Origin: Lachnospiraceae bacterium UBA3641 | GTDB lineage: Bacteria > Bacillota > Clostridia > Lachnospirales > Lachnospiraceae | DNA length: 64,000 bases | Direction of reading: 5' to 3' | Assembly (NCBI GenBank): GCA_002373875.1 | Contig: DFKQ01000011.1 | Coordinates: 1 to 64,000 of the forward strand | In this document: in pieces, positions 44,664 through 52,975 of the stretch | How positions within the stretch are numbered: position 1 is the first letter of the stretch | Layout: every line of letters starts with the position of its first letter | Translations under genes and position numbers: made by a program | The notes under the pieces: model-generated | Seen by the model: the letters and a program-made list of their open reading frames with translations, nothing else | Told to the model about the DNA's origin: nothing | The model's database searches: none

Positions 44664-46061
44664 TCAGGTGTTCTCCTTCCTTACGATCTGTCTTGCCCAT
44701 ATGCCGGAGTGGACCATGATCCCGCCGATGCAGGCCTTGGGAAGTTCAAGCGCCTGTACGATCGCCACCAGCATGATAACATTTATATCTGCGTATCGGC
44801 TCAGGAAATAGGCCGTCGGTACCGACACCACCCACACGAAGCAGGAATCAAAGAGGAAGGTGATAAAGGCCCTGCCCCCTGCGCGGATTATGAAATATGA
44901 AGAATGCGCATAGGCAATGACCGGCATAAGGCAGCCGAATACTATTATTAGCCTTGTCGCCAGTGCCCGAACCTCGGGTGATGTATTGTATAGCATTGGG
45001 AAGAAGGGGCTTATCGCGATCTGTATAATTGCAAAAACAAGCCCGCAGAAAACGGTAAATGCAATATATTTAACCGCATCATTCCTGGCCTTGTCCACCT
45101 TGCCGCTTCCCAGAGTATGTCCCATCATTATACCTACTCCCTCGCCCATGGCAAGGAAGGCAACTCCCGTAAGATTAAAGAGTGTTGACTCTATGTTAAG
45201 TGCCGCAACGGCATTTAAGCTCTTCAGGGAATAACACTGGTTAAGAAAAGTGGTTCCGCCGGCCCACAGGGTCTCATTAAGCATAAGGGGCAGGCTCTTC
45301 ACTATGTACTTGCCGGCCATGTCCGGCCTGACCTTAAGGGTCTTATAAGCGTCAATGATAAAGGAATGCTTCTCACTGTTCCTGTGGGTATACAGGATCA
45401 GGATCGCCAGCTCCACAAATCTTGAAATAACGGTAGCTATTGCTGCTCCGCGTGCCCCAAGCGCCGGAAATCCAAGGTATCCGTAGATGAGGATGAAGTT
45501 GCCCGCAAGGTTTACGAGCACGGCCGCAAAGGATGCCTTCATGGGCGAGGCCGTTTCACCTGTGTCGCGCAGGGTTCCCGAATAGGCCATTGCTATTGAA
45601 TGGGGCAGCATGGAGATTATCATGACGGACAGATATTCCCTGCCTATACGAAGGGTAGCGGCCGCATCGCTTGCAAGGCCCTCGCCGTGGAGAAAGGCGC
45701 CGATGAAGGCGGAACCGAAGATGGAGAAAATAACGGCTGCTATTGCTGATAAAAACAGGTTGAGAATGATTTTGAACCGGAAGGTTTCCCTTACTCCTGC
45801 CACGTCCTTCATACCGTGATACTGGGCAGTAAAAATGCCCGCTCCGGCGGTGGCACCAAAGAGGAGCAGGTAGTAGATGAACATCATCTGATTGGCGATG
45901 GACACGCCCGAGAGAGCATTGGTCCCCAGCCGCCCGATCATTAAATTGTCAAGGAGTCCCACAAAATTGGATATCGCATTCTGGATCATTATCGGAATGG
46001 TCAGCTTAAGGACATCGCTGTAGAACTTCCTGTCTCCAATGTATCTGTCTTTTAAACGCAT
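44664..46061 (-). CDS. MATE-family efflux transporter
   Basis: 465 aa with about twelve membrane helices in two halves. PIMIQNAISNFVGLLDNLMIG and GTNALSGVSIANQM near the start are typical of MatE proteins. They expel drugs, metabolites or, in some branches, lipid-linked molecules using Na+ or H+. It is the first gene of a short operon with the rhomboid and FliB-like genes. The start region lacks a clear GGAGG site. Confidence 0.93.
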   Translation of the reverse strand: MRLKDRYIGDRKFYSDVLKLTIPIMIQNAISNFVGLLDNLMIGRLGTNALSGVSIANQMMFIYYLLLFGATAGAGIFTAQYHGMKDVAGVRETFRFKIILNLFLSAIAAVIFSIFGSAFIGAFLHGEGLASDAAATLRIGREYLSVMIISMLPHSIAMAYSGTLRDTGETASPMKASFAAVLVNLAGNFILIYGYLGFPALGARGAAIATVISRFVELAILILYTHRNSEKHSFIIDAYKTLKVRPDMAGKYIVKSLPLMLNETLWAGGTTFLNQCYSLKSLNAVAALNIESTLFNLTGVAFLAMGEGVGIMMGHTLGSGKVDKARNDAVKYIAFTVFCGLVFAIIQIAISPFFPMLYNTSPEVRALATRLIIVFGCLMPVIAYAHSSYFIIRAGGRAFITFLFDSCFVWVVSVPTAYFLSRYADINVIMLVAIVQALELPKACIGGIMVHSGIWARQIVRKENT

Positions 46062-46106
46062 GTAATAAATCTATCACAAATTGCCGGTTTTGTGAAGATG
46101 TCCCCA

Positions 46107-46157
46107 GTGAGTCAGGGGACGTATCTACTGACTCAGGGGACGTATCTACTGACTCAG
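46107..46157. repeat. Family-2 tandem hairpin units over the flotillin stop
   Basis: TGAGTCA-GGGGACGTATCTAC-TGACTCA-GGGGACGTATCTAC-TGACTCA: two loop copies share three half-stems, repeating every 21 bases. The stop codon of the flotillin-like gene (complement of 46154-46156) lies in the last stem. Confidence 0.82.
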
Positions 46158-47677
46158 TCCGGTTTGGAGGCAGAGTTCACCTGCACGTTCATTCCGTCGC
46201 CCGAGAGGTTCACATTTCTGTTTACCTTGGCGTCATATGTTCCGGCCCGCATGATCTCGGTAAAGTCAACTCCCGTAGCTTCACTCATCGTGTCAAATAC
46301 CTGCTTCATGACTATGGGCATGTTGCCTGATATCTGGCTGGCACCGTTGTTGCCGTCACCTGTACCGTAGATATTGATCTTGTCGATCTGCGAAAGAGGC
46401 TTCGCTATCTCTGCCGCCATCTGGGGCATGATCTTTATCATCATCTCGGCCATAGCGGCTCCGTTATACTTCTTGTATGCTTCCGCCTTCTTCTCCATGG
46501 CTTCGGCTTCAGCAAGACCCTTGGCCTTTATGGCTTCTGCTTCGGCAATACCCTTGGCGGCTATACCTGCAGCCTCCGCATCGTATTTGGCCTTGATACC
46601 TGCAGCTTCCTGCTCGGCTGCGTATTTCTGGGCTTCGGCCTGGGCCTTCTTGGCCTCGGCGGCCTTCTCCTGCTCGTATTTCTCGGCTTCCGCATTCTTC
46701 TGGCGCTTTACAAGGTCAGCTTCGGCAGCCTTCTCGGCACGGTATTTCTCGGCATCTGCCTGCTTCTCGATCTGGGCTGCGAGTTCCTGCTGCTTTACGC
46801 TTACTTCGCGTTCCTTAAGCTCTGCCTCACGCTCGGCCTTGGCTATCTGGGCGTTAACGGTTGCGGTCTGGATCGACTTTTCCTGCTCCTGCTTCTGGAT
46901 CTCATAAGCCGCATCGGCTTCGGCGTTCTTGGTATCGGCTTCCTTCTTAAGCTCGGCCTGCTTAATGGCAAGGGCATTGTTCTTCTCGGCTATTTCGGTC
47001 TGGGCAAGAACCCTTGCATCGTTGGCAGCCTTGTCGGCTTCGGCCTGGGCTATGGCCACATCCCTGTCGGCCTGGGCCTTGGCAATGGCGGCATCCTTCT
47101 TGATCTTGGCGGTGTTATCCATACCCAGGTCACTTATCAGGCCGTTCTCATCCGTAACATTCTGGATGTTGCAGGATAGGATCTCGATACCTAACTTGTT
47201 CATATCCCTGGATGCCTTCTCCATAACCTGATCGGAGAAGGAATCCCTGTCGGTGTTGATGGTCTTAAGGGCCAGCGTGCCGATGATCTCACGCATGTTA
47301 CCCTGAAGGGAATCCTTAAGGTCTTCGGTGATCTGGGCCGGAGTCTTGTTAAGGAAGTTCTTGGCAGCCAGCTGGATCGCTTCCGGATCGGTCCCTATCC
47401 TGACCTTGGCCACCGCGTCCACATTCACATTGATAAAGTCATTCGTGGGTACTGACTGTTCGGTCTTGATATCGACAGTCATCTGCCCCAGATACAGCCG
47501 GTCAACCCGCTCAAGGAAAGGTATCTTGATACCCGCGCGGCCGATAAGTATGCGGGGTTTGCTGCGCATACCCGATATGATGAAGGCCTTATCCGGCGGT
47601 GCCTTAACGTATCCGGCAGCCACTACGATTATAAGAAATGCAACAACCGCAATAATGATGATAGATGTAAAGTTCAT
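46154..47677 (-). CDS. Flotillin-like SPFH/band 7 membrane scaffold protein
   Basis: 507 aa from ATG 47677, which follows GAGGAGGATACC; the frame extends to 47875 through repeat DNA that I reject. One N-terminal membrane segment (IIIIAVVAFLIIVVAAGYV), an SPFH domain (about 30-200; AFIISGMRSKPRILIGRAG), then a long Ala/Glu/Lys coiled coil (about 220-430) and a C-terminal tail with EMMIKIMPQMAAEIAKPL. Flotillins form membrane microdomains that organise signalling, secretion and protease activity. The neighbouring lon and rhomboid genes fit membrane-protein quality control, but that link is inference. Confidence 0.93.
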   Translation of the reverse strand: MNFTSIIIIAVVAFLIIVVAAGYVKAPPDKAFIISGMRSKPRILIGRAGIKIPFLERVDRLYLGQMTVDIKTEQSVPTNDFINVNVDAVAKVRIGTDPEAIQLAAKNFLNKTPAQITEDLKDSLQGNMREIIGTLALKTINTDRDSFSDQVMEKASRDMNKLGIEILSCNIQNVTDENGLISDLGMDNTAKIKKDAAIAKAQADRDVAIAQAEADKAANDARVLAQTEIAEKNNALAIKQAELKKEADTKNAEADAAYEIQKQEQEKSIQTATVNAQIAKAEREAELKEREVSVKQQELAAQIEKQADAEKYRAEKAAEADLVKRQKNAEAEKYEQEKAAEAKKAQAEAQKYAAEQEAAGIKAKYDAEAAGIAAKGIAEAEAIKAKGLAEAEAMEKKAEAYKKYNGAAMAEMMIKIMPQMAAEIAKPLSQIDKINIYGTGDGNNGASQISGNMPIVMKQVFDTMSEATGVDFTEIMRAGTYDAKVNRNVNLSGDGMNVQVNSASKPD

Positions 47678-47815
47678 GGTATCCTCCTCTTCCGACGGAC
47701 CGTGTCCGTCACTGCTCTTGGTATAAGAAAATACTATCACCGGGGGTTGCCGGAAACAATATAAATTTAGGCAAATAAGAAGAGGATATTTTTCCTTTTT
47801 GGGAAAATACATATC

Positions 47816-47844
47816 ATGAACCTGGGAACCGTCCCCTGTTTCAT
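47816..47844. repeat. Family-2 hairpin over the lon stop codon
   Basis: Read on the minus strand: stem ATGAA/TTCAT around ACAGGGGACGGTTCCCAGG. The lon stop codon (complement of 47841-47843) lies inside its left stem. It shares the ATGAAACAGGGGACGGTTCC half of the copy at 39036. Confidence 0.75.
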
Positions 47845-49631
47845 TTGCGGATGCCGGTTCGTTCCAGCACTTCACGAACTGTCCTTACGGGAACTATGGT
47901 AAGGTTCTCCTTCACTTCATCGGCTACGTCAACGAGGTCCTGCTCGTTATCGGCAGGAATCAGGGCGGTTTTTACCCCGCTGCGCATGGCAGCCATAAGC
48001 TTCTCGGGAAGTCCGCCGATGGGCATGACGAGACCGCGCAGGGAAACCTCCCCTGTCATTGCGATCTTAGGGTCGACATCCCTGCCTGTTACAAGGGATG
48101 CTATGGCCGTGGTCATTGTAATGCCGGCTGATGGTCCGTCCTTGGGAACGGCTCCGTCGGGCACGTGGATGTGAAGGTCGTTTTCTTCGAACATGGATGC
48201 CTTGTCCGGGAACATTGACTTTACAAGGCTTACTGCTATCTGAGCCGATTCCTTCATGACATCTCCCAGCTTACCGGTAATGATTATATTCCCCTTGCCC
48301 TTTGTAAACATGGTCTCTATATAGAGTATCTCACCGCCGACCTGGGTCCAGGCCATGCCGGTGATGACGCCGCTTTTCTGCCTGCCCGGGACCTTCTCCC
48401 TGTGTACGGGACGCATATCAAGGTCCGTGCGGAGCCTGTCCTCGGTTATTTCTATACTCTTACCGTCTCCGTTTGCGACCATGACAGCGGCACCGCGGCA
48501 GAGGGTATCGATCCTTTTCCTGAGGCCGCGCACGCCTGCTTCCCTTGTATAATCCTCGATGATCTTCTCGATAAGTTCATCGGATACACTTATCATGCCT
48601 TCCTTAAGACCCATCATCTCCATCGACCTTGGCAGGAGATGTTCCCTTGCTATCCTGAGCTTCTCAACAGGCGTATAACCGGTAAAGTTGATGACCTCCA
48701 TCCTGTCAAGCAATGGTGCGGGTATGGTATCTGTACTATTAGCGGTACATATAAACATCACGTCGGATAAGTCATAAGGCACGTTCATATAGTGGTCGGT
48801 GAAGGTGTGATTCTGCTCGGGATCAAGGACCTCAAGAAGGGCAGAAGCAGGGTCCCCGTTGTAGGAGGCTGCGATCTTGTCCACCTCATCAAGCACCATT
48901 ACGGGGTTGGAAACGCCGCTCTTGCTGATGCCGTCCATGATACGGCCGGGCATAGCCCCTATATAGGTACGCCTGTGACCGCGGATATCAGCCTCATCCC
49001 TGATACCGCCCAGGCTCACACGCACGTATTCACGGCCCAGGCTCCTTGCAATGCTGCGGCCTATGCTTGTCTTGCCCGTTCCCGGCGCGCCGACAAAGAG
49101 GAGGATGGAGCCTGACTGCTCGTGCTTTAAGTTCATGACCGCGATCTGCTGGATTATCCTCTTTTTGACCTTGGTGAGGCCGTAATGGTCTTCATTAAGG
49201 ATGTCTTCGGCCTGCTTTAAATCTATATGCTTTGCTTCCTGCTTCTTCCATGAAAGGCCGGTGACAAAGTCAAGATACTCGTACAGCATGCCTGTCTCGG
49301 GGCTGTTCTTCCCCTCCTGCTTAAGGCGGCTAAGTACCTTCTTTGCTTCCTTCATGGCTTCTTCGTTCATACCCGATTCAGCTATGCTCTTTTCGAACTT
49401 CTGTATATCCGTCAGGTTCTCGGGATGCATCTCATCCAGCTCCTTCTGGAGGAATTCCATCTGTTTTTTTATTGCGGATTCACGGTACATGTCCTTGTAT
49501 TCCCGTTCCTGGGCTATGGCAGCATCAGTAGTAACACGTGTTACCTCTATGAATTCGACTATTCTGGTTTCCATGAGCTTAAGGCGCTGCCTGCGGCTGG
49601 TCTTCCTTAAGGATATTGTATGTATCCTCAT
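47841..49631 (-). CDS. lon: ATP-dependent Lon protease, C-terminal fragment (coiled coil, ATPase, peptidase)
   Basis: 596 aa open frame. It starts inside the last part of Lon's N-domain/coiled-coil linker (ETRIVEFIEVTRV, YRESAIKKQMEFLQKELDE), then AAA+ with Walker A GAPGTGKTS near 182, VLDEVDKI, sensor ICTANSTDT, and a peptidase domain with DGPSAGI (catalytic Ser) and GLPEKLMAA (catalytic Lys). A normal Lon of about 770-800 aa needs the 178-aa N-domain encoded just upstream in a different frame. The natural junction reads LKED then SRRQRLKLMETRI, reached by a +1 shift near 49605. Either lon is made as two chains, a ribosomal frameshift joins them, or there is a mutation or sequence error. ATG 49631 has no good ribosome site. 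Promoter and CIRCE lie beyond the upstream part. Confidence 0.92.
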   Translation of the reverse strand: MRIHTISLRKTSRRQRLKLMETRIVEFIEVTRVTTDAAIAQEREYKDMYRESAIKKQMEFLQKELDEMHPENLTDIQKFEKSIAESGMNEEAMKEAKKVLSRLKQEGKNSPETGMLYEYLDFVTGLSWKKQEAKHIDLKQAEDILNEDHYGLTKVKKRIIQQIAVMNLKHEQSGSILLFVGAPGTGKTSIGRSIARSLGREYVRVSLGGIRDEADIRGHRRTYIGAMPGRIMDGISKSGVSNPVMVLDEVDKIAASYNGDPASALLEVLDPEQNHTFTDHYMNVPYDLSDVMFICTANSTDTIPAPLLDRMEVINFTGYTPVEKLRIAREHLLPRSMEMMGLKEGMISVSDELIEKIIEDYTREAGVRGLRKRIDTLCRGAAVMVANGDGKSIEITEDRLRTDLDMRPVHREKVPGRQKSGVITGMAWTQVGGEILYIETMFTKGKGNIIITGKLGDVMKESAQIAVSLVKSMFPDKASMFEENDLHIHVPDGAVPKDGPSAGITMTTAIASLVTGRDVDPKIAMTGEVSLRGLVMPIGGLPEKLMAAMRSGVKTALIPADNEQDLVDVADEVKENLTIVPVRTVREVLERTGIRK

Positions 49632-50115
49632 TGGAGGTCTTCATCCAGAAGGAGAGGGCAGCCATGAGTTCGCCGACGGTGCTCATGCTGTCGATCAGGG
49701 TATTGATGAAGCCGGCATATTGGAACCTTGAAGAGAGGCTCTTGACCTCGGTCTTAAGCCCGGCGAGGATTTCGGCTTCCGCTTCGGGATCAGGTTCATC
49801 ACTGTCGGGCCTTTTGGAGATGGTAAGTTCTATGTTGTGCTTATCGTCTACGCTGAATTCATCGATGTTCACCCGGTTCTTTACGGTTATGACCACGTAG
49901 CCGTCGGAACTTATTTCGCTCAAAACTCCCGATACGCCAATCGGATAATAGTTATCCCCGGTCATTTCATTTCTGTCCTGGCGGTATCTGTTCTGTACCA
50001 AGACTACCTTCTCCCCCTGGACCGCACGCCCTCCCGCCTTCTTGAATTCATCGGTCTGAAAATATAATTTCCCGTCCGAAATCAGCTGCTTGTTATATAC
50101 AGGTATTATTATCAT
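49579..50115 (-). CDS. lon: Lon N-terminal substrate-binding domain fragment
   Basis: 178 aa from ATG 50115, which follows ACAGGAGGAAAACACT; an in-frame ATG at 50136 precedes that site and is rejected. IIIPVYNKQLISDGKLYFQ, VVLVQNRYRQDRNEMT, YYPIGVSGVLSEI and VVITVKNRVNI match the PUA-like LAN/LonN domain. The frame ends after NILKEDQPQAAP, overlapping the catalytic frame by 53 bases. This is the front third of one Lon gene, so both entries describe a single split lon. The run CTTAAGGAAGACC at the overlap could allow +1 slippage (CTT to TTA). Confidence 0.88.
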   Translation of the reverse strand: MIIIPVYNKQLISDGKLYFQTDEFKKAGGRAVQGEKVVLVQNRYRQDRNEMTGDNYYPIGVSGVLSEISSDGYVVITVKNRVNIDEFSVDDKHNIELTISKRPDSDEPDPEAEAEILAGLKTEVKSLSSRFQYAGFINTLIDSMSTVGELMAALSFWMKTSNEDTYNILKEDQPQAAP

Positions 50116-50148
50116 AGTGTTTTCCTCCTGTTTCATTCTTGTTTATCA

Positions 50149-50169
50149 GCACTCGGAACATGTGAGTGC
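50149..50169. promoter_or_regulatory. CIRCE-type operator (HrcA site) before lon
   Basis: GCACTC-N9-GAGTGC, within CAGCACTC...GAGTGCCA, matching the CIRCE consensus TTAGCACTC-N9-GAGTGCTAA except at the outer bases. It lies 34 bases upstream of the lon start, in the expected 5' leader, so HrcA heat-shock control of lon is likely. Confidence 0.85.
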
Positions 50170-50189
50170 CAGGCCATGTTGAAAAAATT

Positions 50190-50212
50190 GGTAACTATTC
50201 AAAACAGTTACC
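50190..50212. repeat. Family-3 MITE end relic
   Basis: GTAACTATTCAAAACAG (50191-50207) differs at one base from the terminal repeat of the MITE at 39170. It is followed at once by TTACC, so the short remnant folds as GGTAACT/AGTTACC. It lies in the lon leader. Confidence 0.6.
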
Positions 50213-50224
50213 CTTTACAAAACC

Positions 50225-50283
50225 TTGACAAATGTCTAAGATATATTTGAGATGATAATATCACCGACATTGACAGTTGTCAA
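50225..50283. promoter_or_regulatory. Paired TTGACANNTGTCAA palindromes (TetR operator candidates)
   Basis: TTGACAGTTGTCAA (50270-50283) is a perfect palindrome and TTGACAAATGTCTA (50225-50238) a near copy, centres 45 bases apart. The perfect copy contains the -35 box of the lon promoter. Binding by the divergent TetR protein would link the two genes. Confidence 0.6.
50255..50283 (-). promoter_or_regulatory. lon promoter
   Basis: On the minus strand: TTGACA (complement of 50278-50283), 17-base spacer, TATTAT (complement of 50255-50260). It is a near-consensus housekeeping promoter, with the CIRCE element downstream of the expected start point. Confidence 0.78.
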
Positions 50284-50316
50284 GCTTTTTGCGTTTTTAA
50301 AATAAAGGAGGATCAT

Positions 50317-50880
50317 ATGTACTGCGGATGCAATAAAACGGCGCTGTCTTCCCTTCGGAGCATAGCCGATGCCTTTCAGTCATTACTGGAGGAGGAACCC
50401 TATTCGAAGATAAGCGTAAGCAGGATATGCGACCGCGCGTCCGTATCAAGGCAGACCTTTTATTCGCTCTTTGAATCCAAGGAGAATATAGTTGCTTTCA
50501 TTTTATCCAATGACTATTCATTTGATCCGAATGAGGATTGCAAGTGCAGCGGTACACCTACGTTTCCCGAACTGTGCAGGGGATTTGCCGAATATATAGA
50601 TAAGAAGAGTGACTTTATCTTACTGCTTGAGAAAAATAACATTATTTATCTTATGCAGGACTGTATGTTTGAATCCTTTAAATGCTGCTTTAAGGACTTA
50701 AAGATACCCGGTACAGAGCTGTGCAGGCTCCAAAACGAAAGTGGTGTCATATCGGACCTTGTGGTTGATTTCGTGGCCTCGGGCCTTACCACCATCGCCA
50801 AGCACTATGTCTGCAACCGGGACACCATGTCTGCCTCTGTCCTTGAGAAGCTTATCTACGATATCTTCCGCGGCGAGTGA
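50317..50880 (+). CDS. TetR-family transcriptional regulator
   Basis: 187 aa; ATG 50317 after AAAGGAGGATCAT. N-terminal helix-turn-helix: LLEEEPYSKISVSRICDRAS then VSRQTFYSLFESKENI. The C-terminal ligand domain is Cys-rich (CKCSGTP, CCFKDL), which may allow metal or redox sensing; the N-terminus also has MYCGCNK. It is divergent from lon across about 200 bases containing two TTGACANNTGTCAA palindromes, so autoregulation plus control of lon is plausible. The stop is followed at once by a family-2 repeat. Confidence 0.88.
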   Translation: MYCGCNKTALSSLRSIADAFQSLLEEEPYSKISVSRICDRASVSRQTFYSLFESKENIVAFILSNDYSFDPNEDCKCSGTPTFPELCRGFAEYIDKKSDFILLLEKNNIIYLMQDCMFESFKCCFKDLKIPGTELCRLQNESGVISDLVVDFVASGLTTIAKHYVCNRDTMSASVLEKLIYDIFRGE

Positions 50881-50894
50881 GTGAGGGGACGGAA

Positions 50895-50922
50895 GTGAGT
50901 CAGTAGATATGTCCCCTGACTC
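50895..50922. repeat. Family-2 hairpin between convergent genes
   Basis: Stem GAGTCA/TGACTC around GTAGATATGTCCCC, the reverse-oriented form of the GGGGACGTATCTAC loop. It lies just after the TetR stop and eight bases before the end of the kinase gene. Confidence 0.78.
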
Positions 50923-50929
50923 TTAGAGC

Positions 50930-52156
50930 TCACAGATTTAATTCAAACGATATGGTGTCTCCGCTGTAGCTGACCCGTAAGCTTCCGCCGAGCCTTTCGG
51001 AAATCTCCTTAGCCATGGAAAGCCCTATTCCGAATCCCGCCCGGGCCGAATTGTGAGAAGCATCTTCTCTGTAGAAGCGTTCGAAAAAGCGTGAGTAGTC
51101 CTCAATGTTTTTTCCTTCTTCATATGTATTGGAGACTGTGAGAACACAACCCCTGCCCCTGCCGCGGGGAATAAGCCTAACGTCTGTCTTCCCGTTTTTG
51201 TCACAGTATTTGACCGCGTTATCAACAAGAATGGACACAAGCTGTCTGTAGCTTCTCTCCTCGGTCTTAGCGTAAACATTGTTCGTGATGTCCACCGTAA
51301 AAGTTATACCGTTTTCCTCGGCGACGCCTCTGAAGGATTCCGCTGTTTCTAACGTGATCTCCGACAGAAGTGCCCTTGTAAGGACGGCATCCTTCATTTC
51401 ATCAAGCCTTGAGAGGACCACAAGGTCTTCTATAAGGTTCTGGAGCCTGATAACCTGACGGCGGGTACTTTCGGTCCATTTTGATTTTCCGCCCATGGCT
51501 TCCATCATCTCGGTGTTCGATGAGATGACGGTGAGGGGAGTCTTTAATTCATGGCTTGCGTTTGTAATGAACCGTTTCTGTTTTTCGTCGTTTTCAATGA
51601 AGGGCCGGATCAGCTTCCCCGAATATCGGCCCATTAAGATGATATAGAGGATAAGAACGGCGGACCATAGGGCCGACAGATATATCGTTATGATCCTTAT
51701 AAAGTTGTAGTGGCTCGTAGAGTCGAGAATGACCATGAAGGTTCCTTCGGACGTACTCTTTTTCAGATAGTTCAGGGTTCGCCCTCCCGAGATATGTACA
51801 CTTCCGTAATCACCTCTTTTTTTGTAGATCCTTTCTGCAATCTTTTCAGCCTCGGCTTCCTTCAGGACTATATGCATATGTGATATGTTTATGGCATCCC
51901 CTACGGTTGCGATATAGTACCTGGTTTCATACAGGGATTCCGGCCCCAGCGCCAGATAGGGCTTTTGCGAGGAGTCGAATTCCCACTGACCCGGGATCGC
52001 ACCGTTATTTTCATATATCTCTTCCATGAGGATCCTGGTCTGTAGCAGTATCGTGTTTGATGCTATATAGTACATTATCCCGACAACCATGGATATGATC
52101 GCAAACAGGATCGCAGTAGACAGCCACATGAATTTCCATCTCAGTTTCTTAAACAT
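50930..52156 (-). CDS. Sensor histidine kinase
   Basis: 408 aa. Two membrane segments (about 10-30 and 160-180) bracket an outer sensor region. HisKA box ITNASHELKTPLTVISSN (phospho-His), N box LVDNAVKYC and G box GFGIGLSMAKEISERLGG follow. It starts two bases after the response-regulator stop. The signal is unknown; the OmpR-type partner and the absence of HAMP make it a compact two-component system. Confidence 0.94.
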   Translation of the reverse strand: MFKKLRWKFMWLSTAILFAIISMVVGIMYYIASNTILLQTRILMEEIYENNGAIPGQWEFDSSQKPYLALGPESLYETRYYIATVGDAINISHMHIVLKEAEAEKIAERIYKKRGDYGSVHISGGRTLNYLKKSTSEGTFMVILDSTSHYNFIRIITIYLSALWSAVLILYIILMGRYSGKLIRPFIENDEKQKRFITNASHELKTPLTVISSNTEMMEAMGGKSKWTESTRRQVIRLQNLIEDLVVLSRLDEMKDAVLTRALLSEITLETAESFRGVAEENGITFTVDITNNVYAKTEERSYRQLVSILVDNAVKYCDKNGKTDVRLIPRGRGRGCVLTVSNTYEEGKNIEDYSRFFERFYREDASHNSARAGFGIGLSMAKEISERLGGSLRVSYSGDTISFELNL

Positions 52157-52157
52157 A

Positions 52158-52823
52158 TCACAGCTCCCTTATGCGGTATGATTGGTCTTCGCCGCACTCG
52201 ATCATGACATTGGCCTGAACCGATTCCAATTTCCCGCGAAGGAAGGAAACATACATCATCACCATGTCGTTATTTGCCTGTTCCTTGTCCCATACTTCTT
52301 TTATCAGATCCTCCGCCGTTATTTCCTCATCCGGATGGTCTATGAAATAACTTAGCAGCCTGATCTCCTTCTGGGCAAGACTTATGGTGTTTATGGCCTT
52401 TAATTCTGATTGTTCCATGTCAAGCTCAATATTTCCGAACTTAAGCAGCCGGGGCCTGTAGTCCCTTTTGCGGCGGCCCAGCGCCCTAAGCCTTGCCGAC
52501 AATTCCTCCATGGAGAAGGGCTTGGTCAGATAATCATCCGCACCGGCATCAAGACCCTCGATACGGTCCTCAACCTGTGACTTGGCAGTCAGGAAGATGG
52601 CAGGAGAAGTGTTCCCGATCTCCCTGATTTTTTTAATTGCCGTAATGCCGTCCATGACGGGCATCATAACATCAAGCACCATGGCATCAAAAGCATCTTC
52701 CTTCGCCGCCTTAAAAGCCTCGGCTCCGTTACAAACCGGGGTTACCTGGTACCCCTGAAATCTCAAATATTCGGTAACAACATCCCTTAAATCTTCTTCA
52801 TCTTCCGCCAAGAGTATCTTCAT
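52158..52823 (-). CDS. OmpR-family response regulator
   Basis: 221 aa; ATG 52823 after GAAAGGAACACTGAATC. Receiver domain with MKILLAEDEEDL, phospho-acceptor Asp in VLDVMMPVMDG and Lys in LTKPFS. C-terminal winged helix with AQKEIRLLSYFI and VSFLRGKLE. It is activated by the kinase at 50930. No target site was identified. Confidence 0.95.
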   Translation of the reverse strand: MKILLAEDEEDLRDVVTEYLRFQGYQVTPVCNGAEAFKAAKEDAFDAMVLDVMMPVMDGITAIKKIREIGNTSPAIFLTAKSQVEDRIEGLDAGADDYLTKPFSMEELSARLRALGRRKRDYRPRLLKFGNIELDMEQSELKAINTISLAQKEIRLLSYFIDHPDEEITAEDLIKEVWDKEQANNDMVMMYVSFLRGKLESVQANVMIECGEDQSYRIREL

Positions 52824-52847
52824 GATTCAGTGTTCCTTTCATATTTT

Positions 52848-52975
52848 TATAGGAAACGAATTTATTCGTTTCCTTTTGCGCCGATTGCGAGGCATCGAAG
52901 ATGCCCTTCCTATCGCAATCGTGTGCATCATCGGTATTATCGTAAACGCAATTATTTAATGCGTTTATGATAATA
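52848..52975 (-). repeat. Family-1 composite element (three hairpins), copy B
   Basis: Same build as 31271-31394, inverted. Hairpin GGAAACGAAT/ATTCGTTTCC (52852-52873), middle hairpin CGATTGCGA/TCGCAATCG (52882-52921) with an inner GGCATC/GATGCC, and hairpin TATTATCGTAAACGCA/TGCGTTTATGATAATA (52935-52975, one wobble). The outer stems differ from copy A but pair. The last stem contains the stop codon of the alarmone synthetase gene (complement of 52965-52967). Confidence 0.88.

Noticed and set aside
46374..46907. Ala/Ser-rich open frame opposite the flotillin coiled coil
   Set aside because: Shadow of the Ala/Glu repeats of the real gene; no start signal or family pattern.
47678..47875. 66-residue N-terminal extension of the flotillin-like protein
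   Set aside because: Encoded by repeat and intergenic DNA; ATG 47677 has GAGGAGG and begins the membrane anchor.
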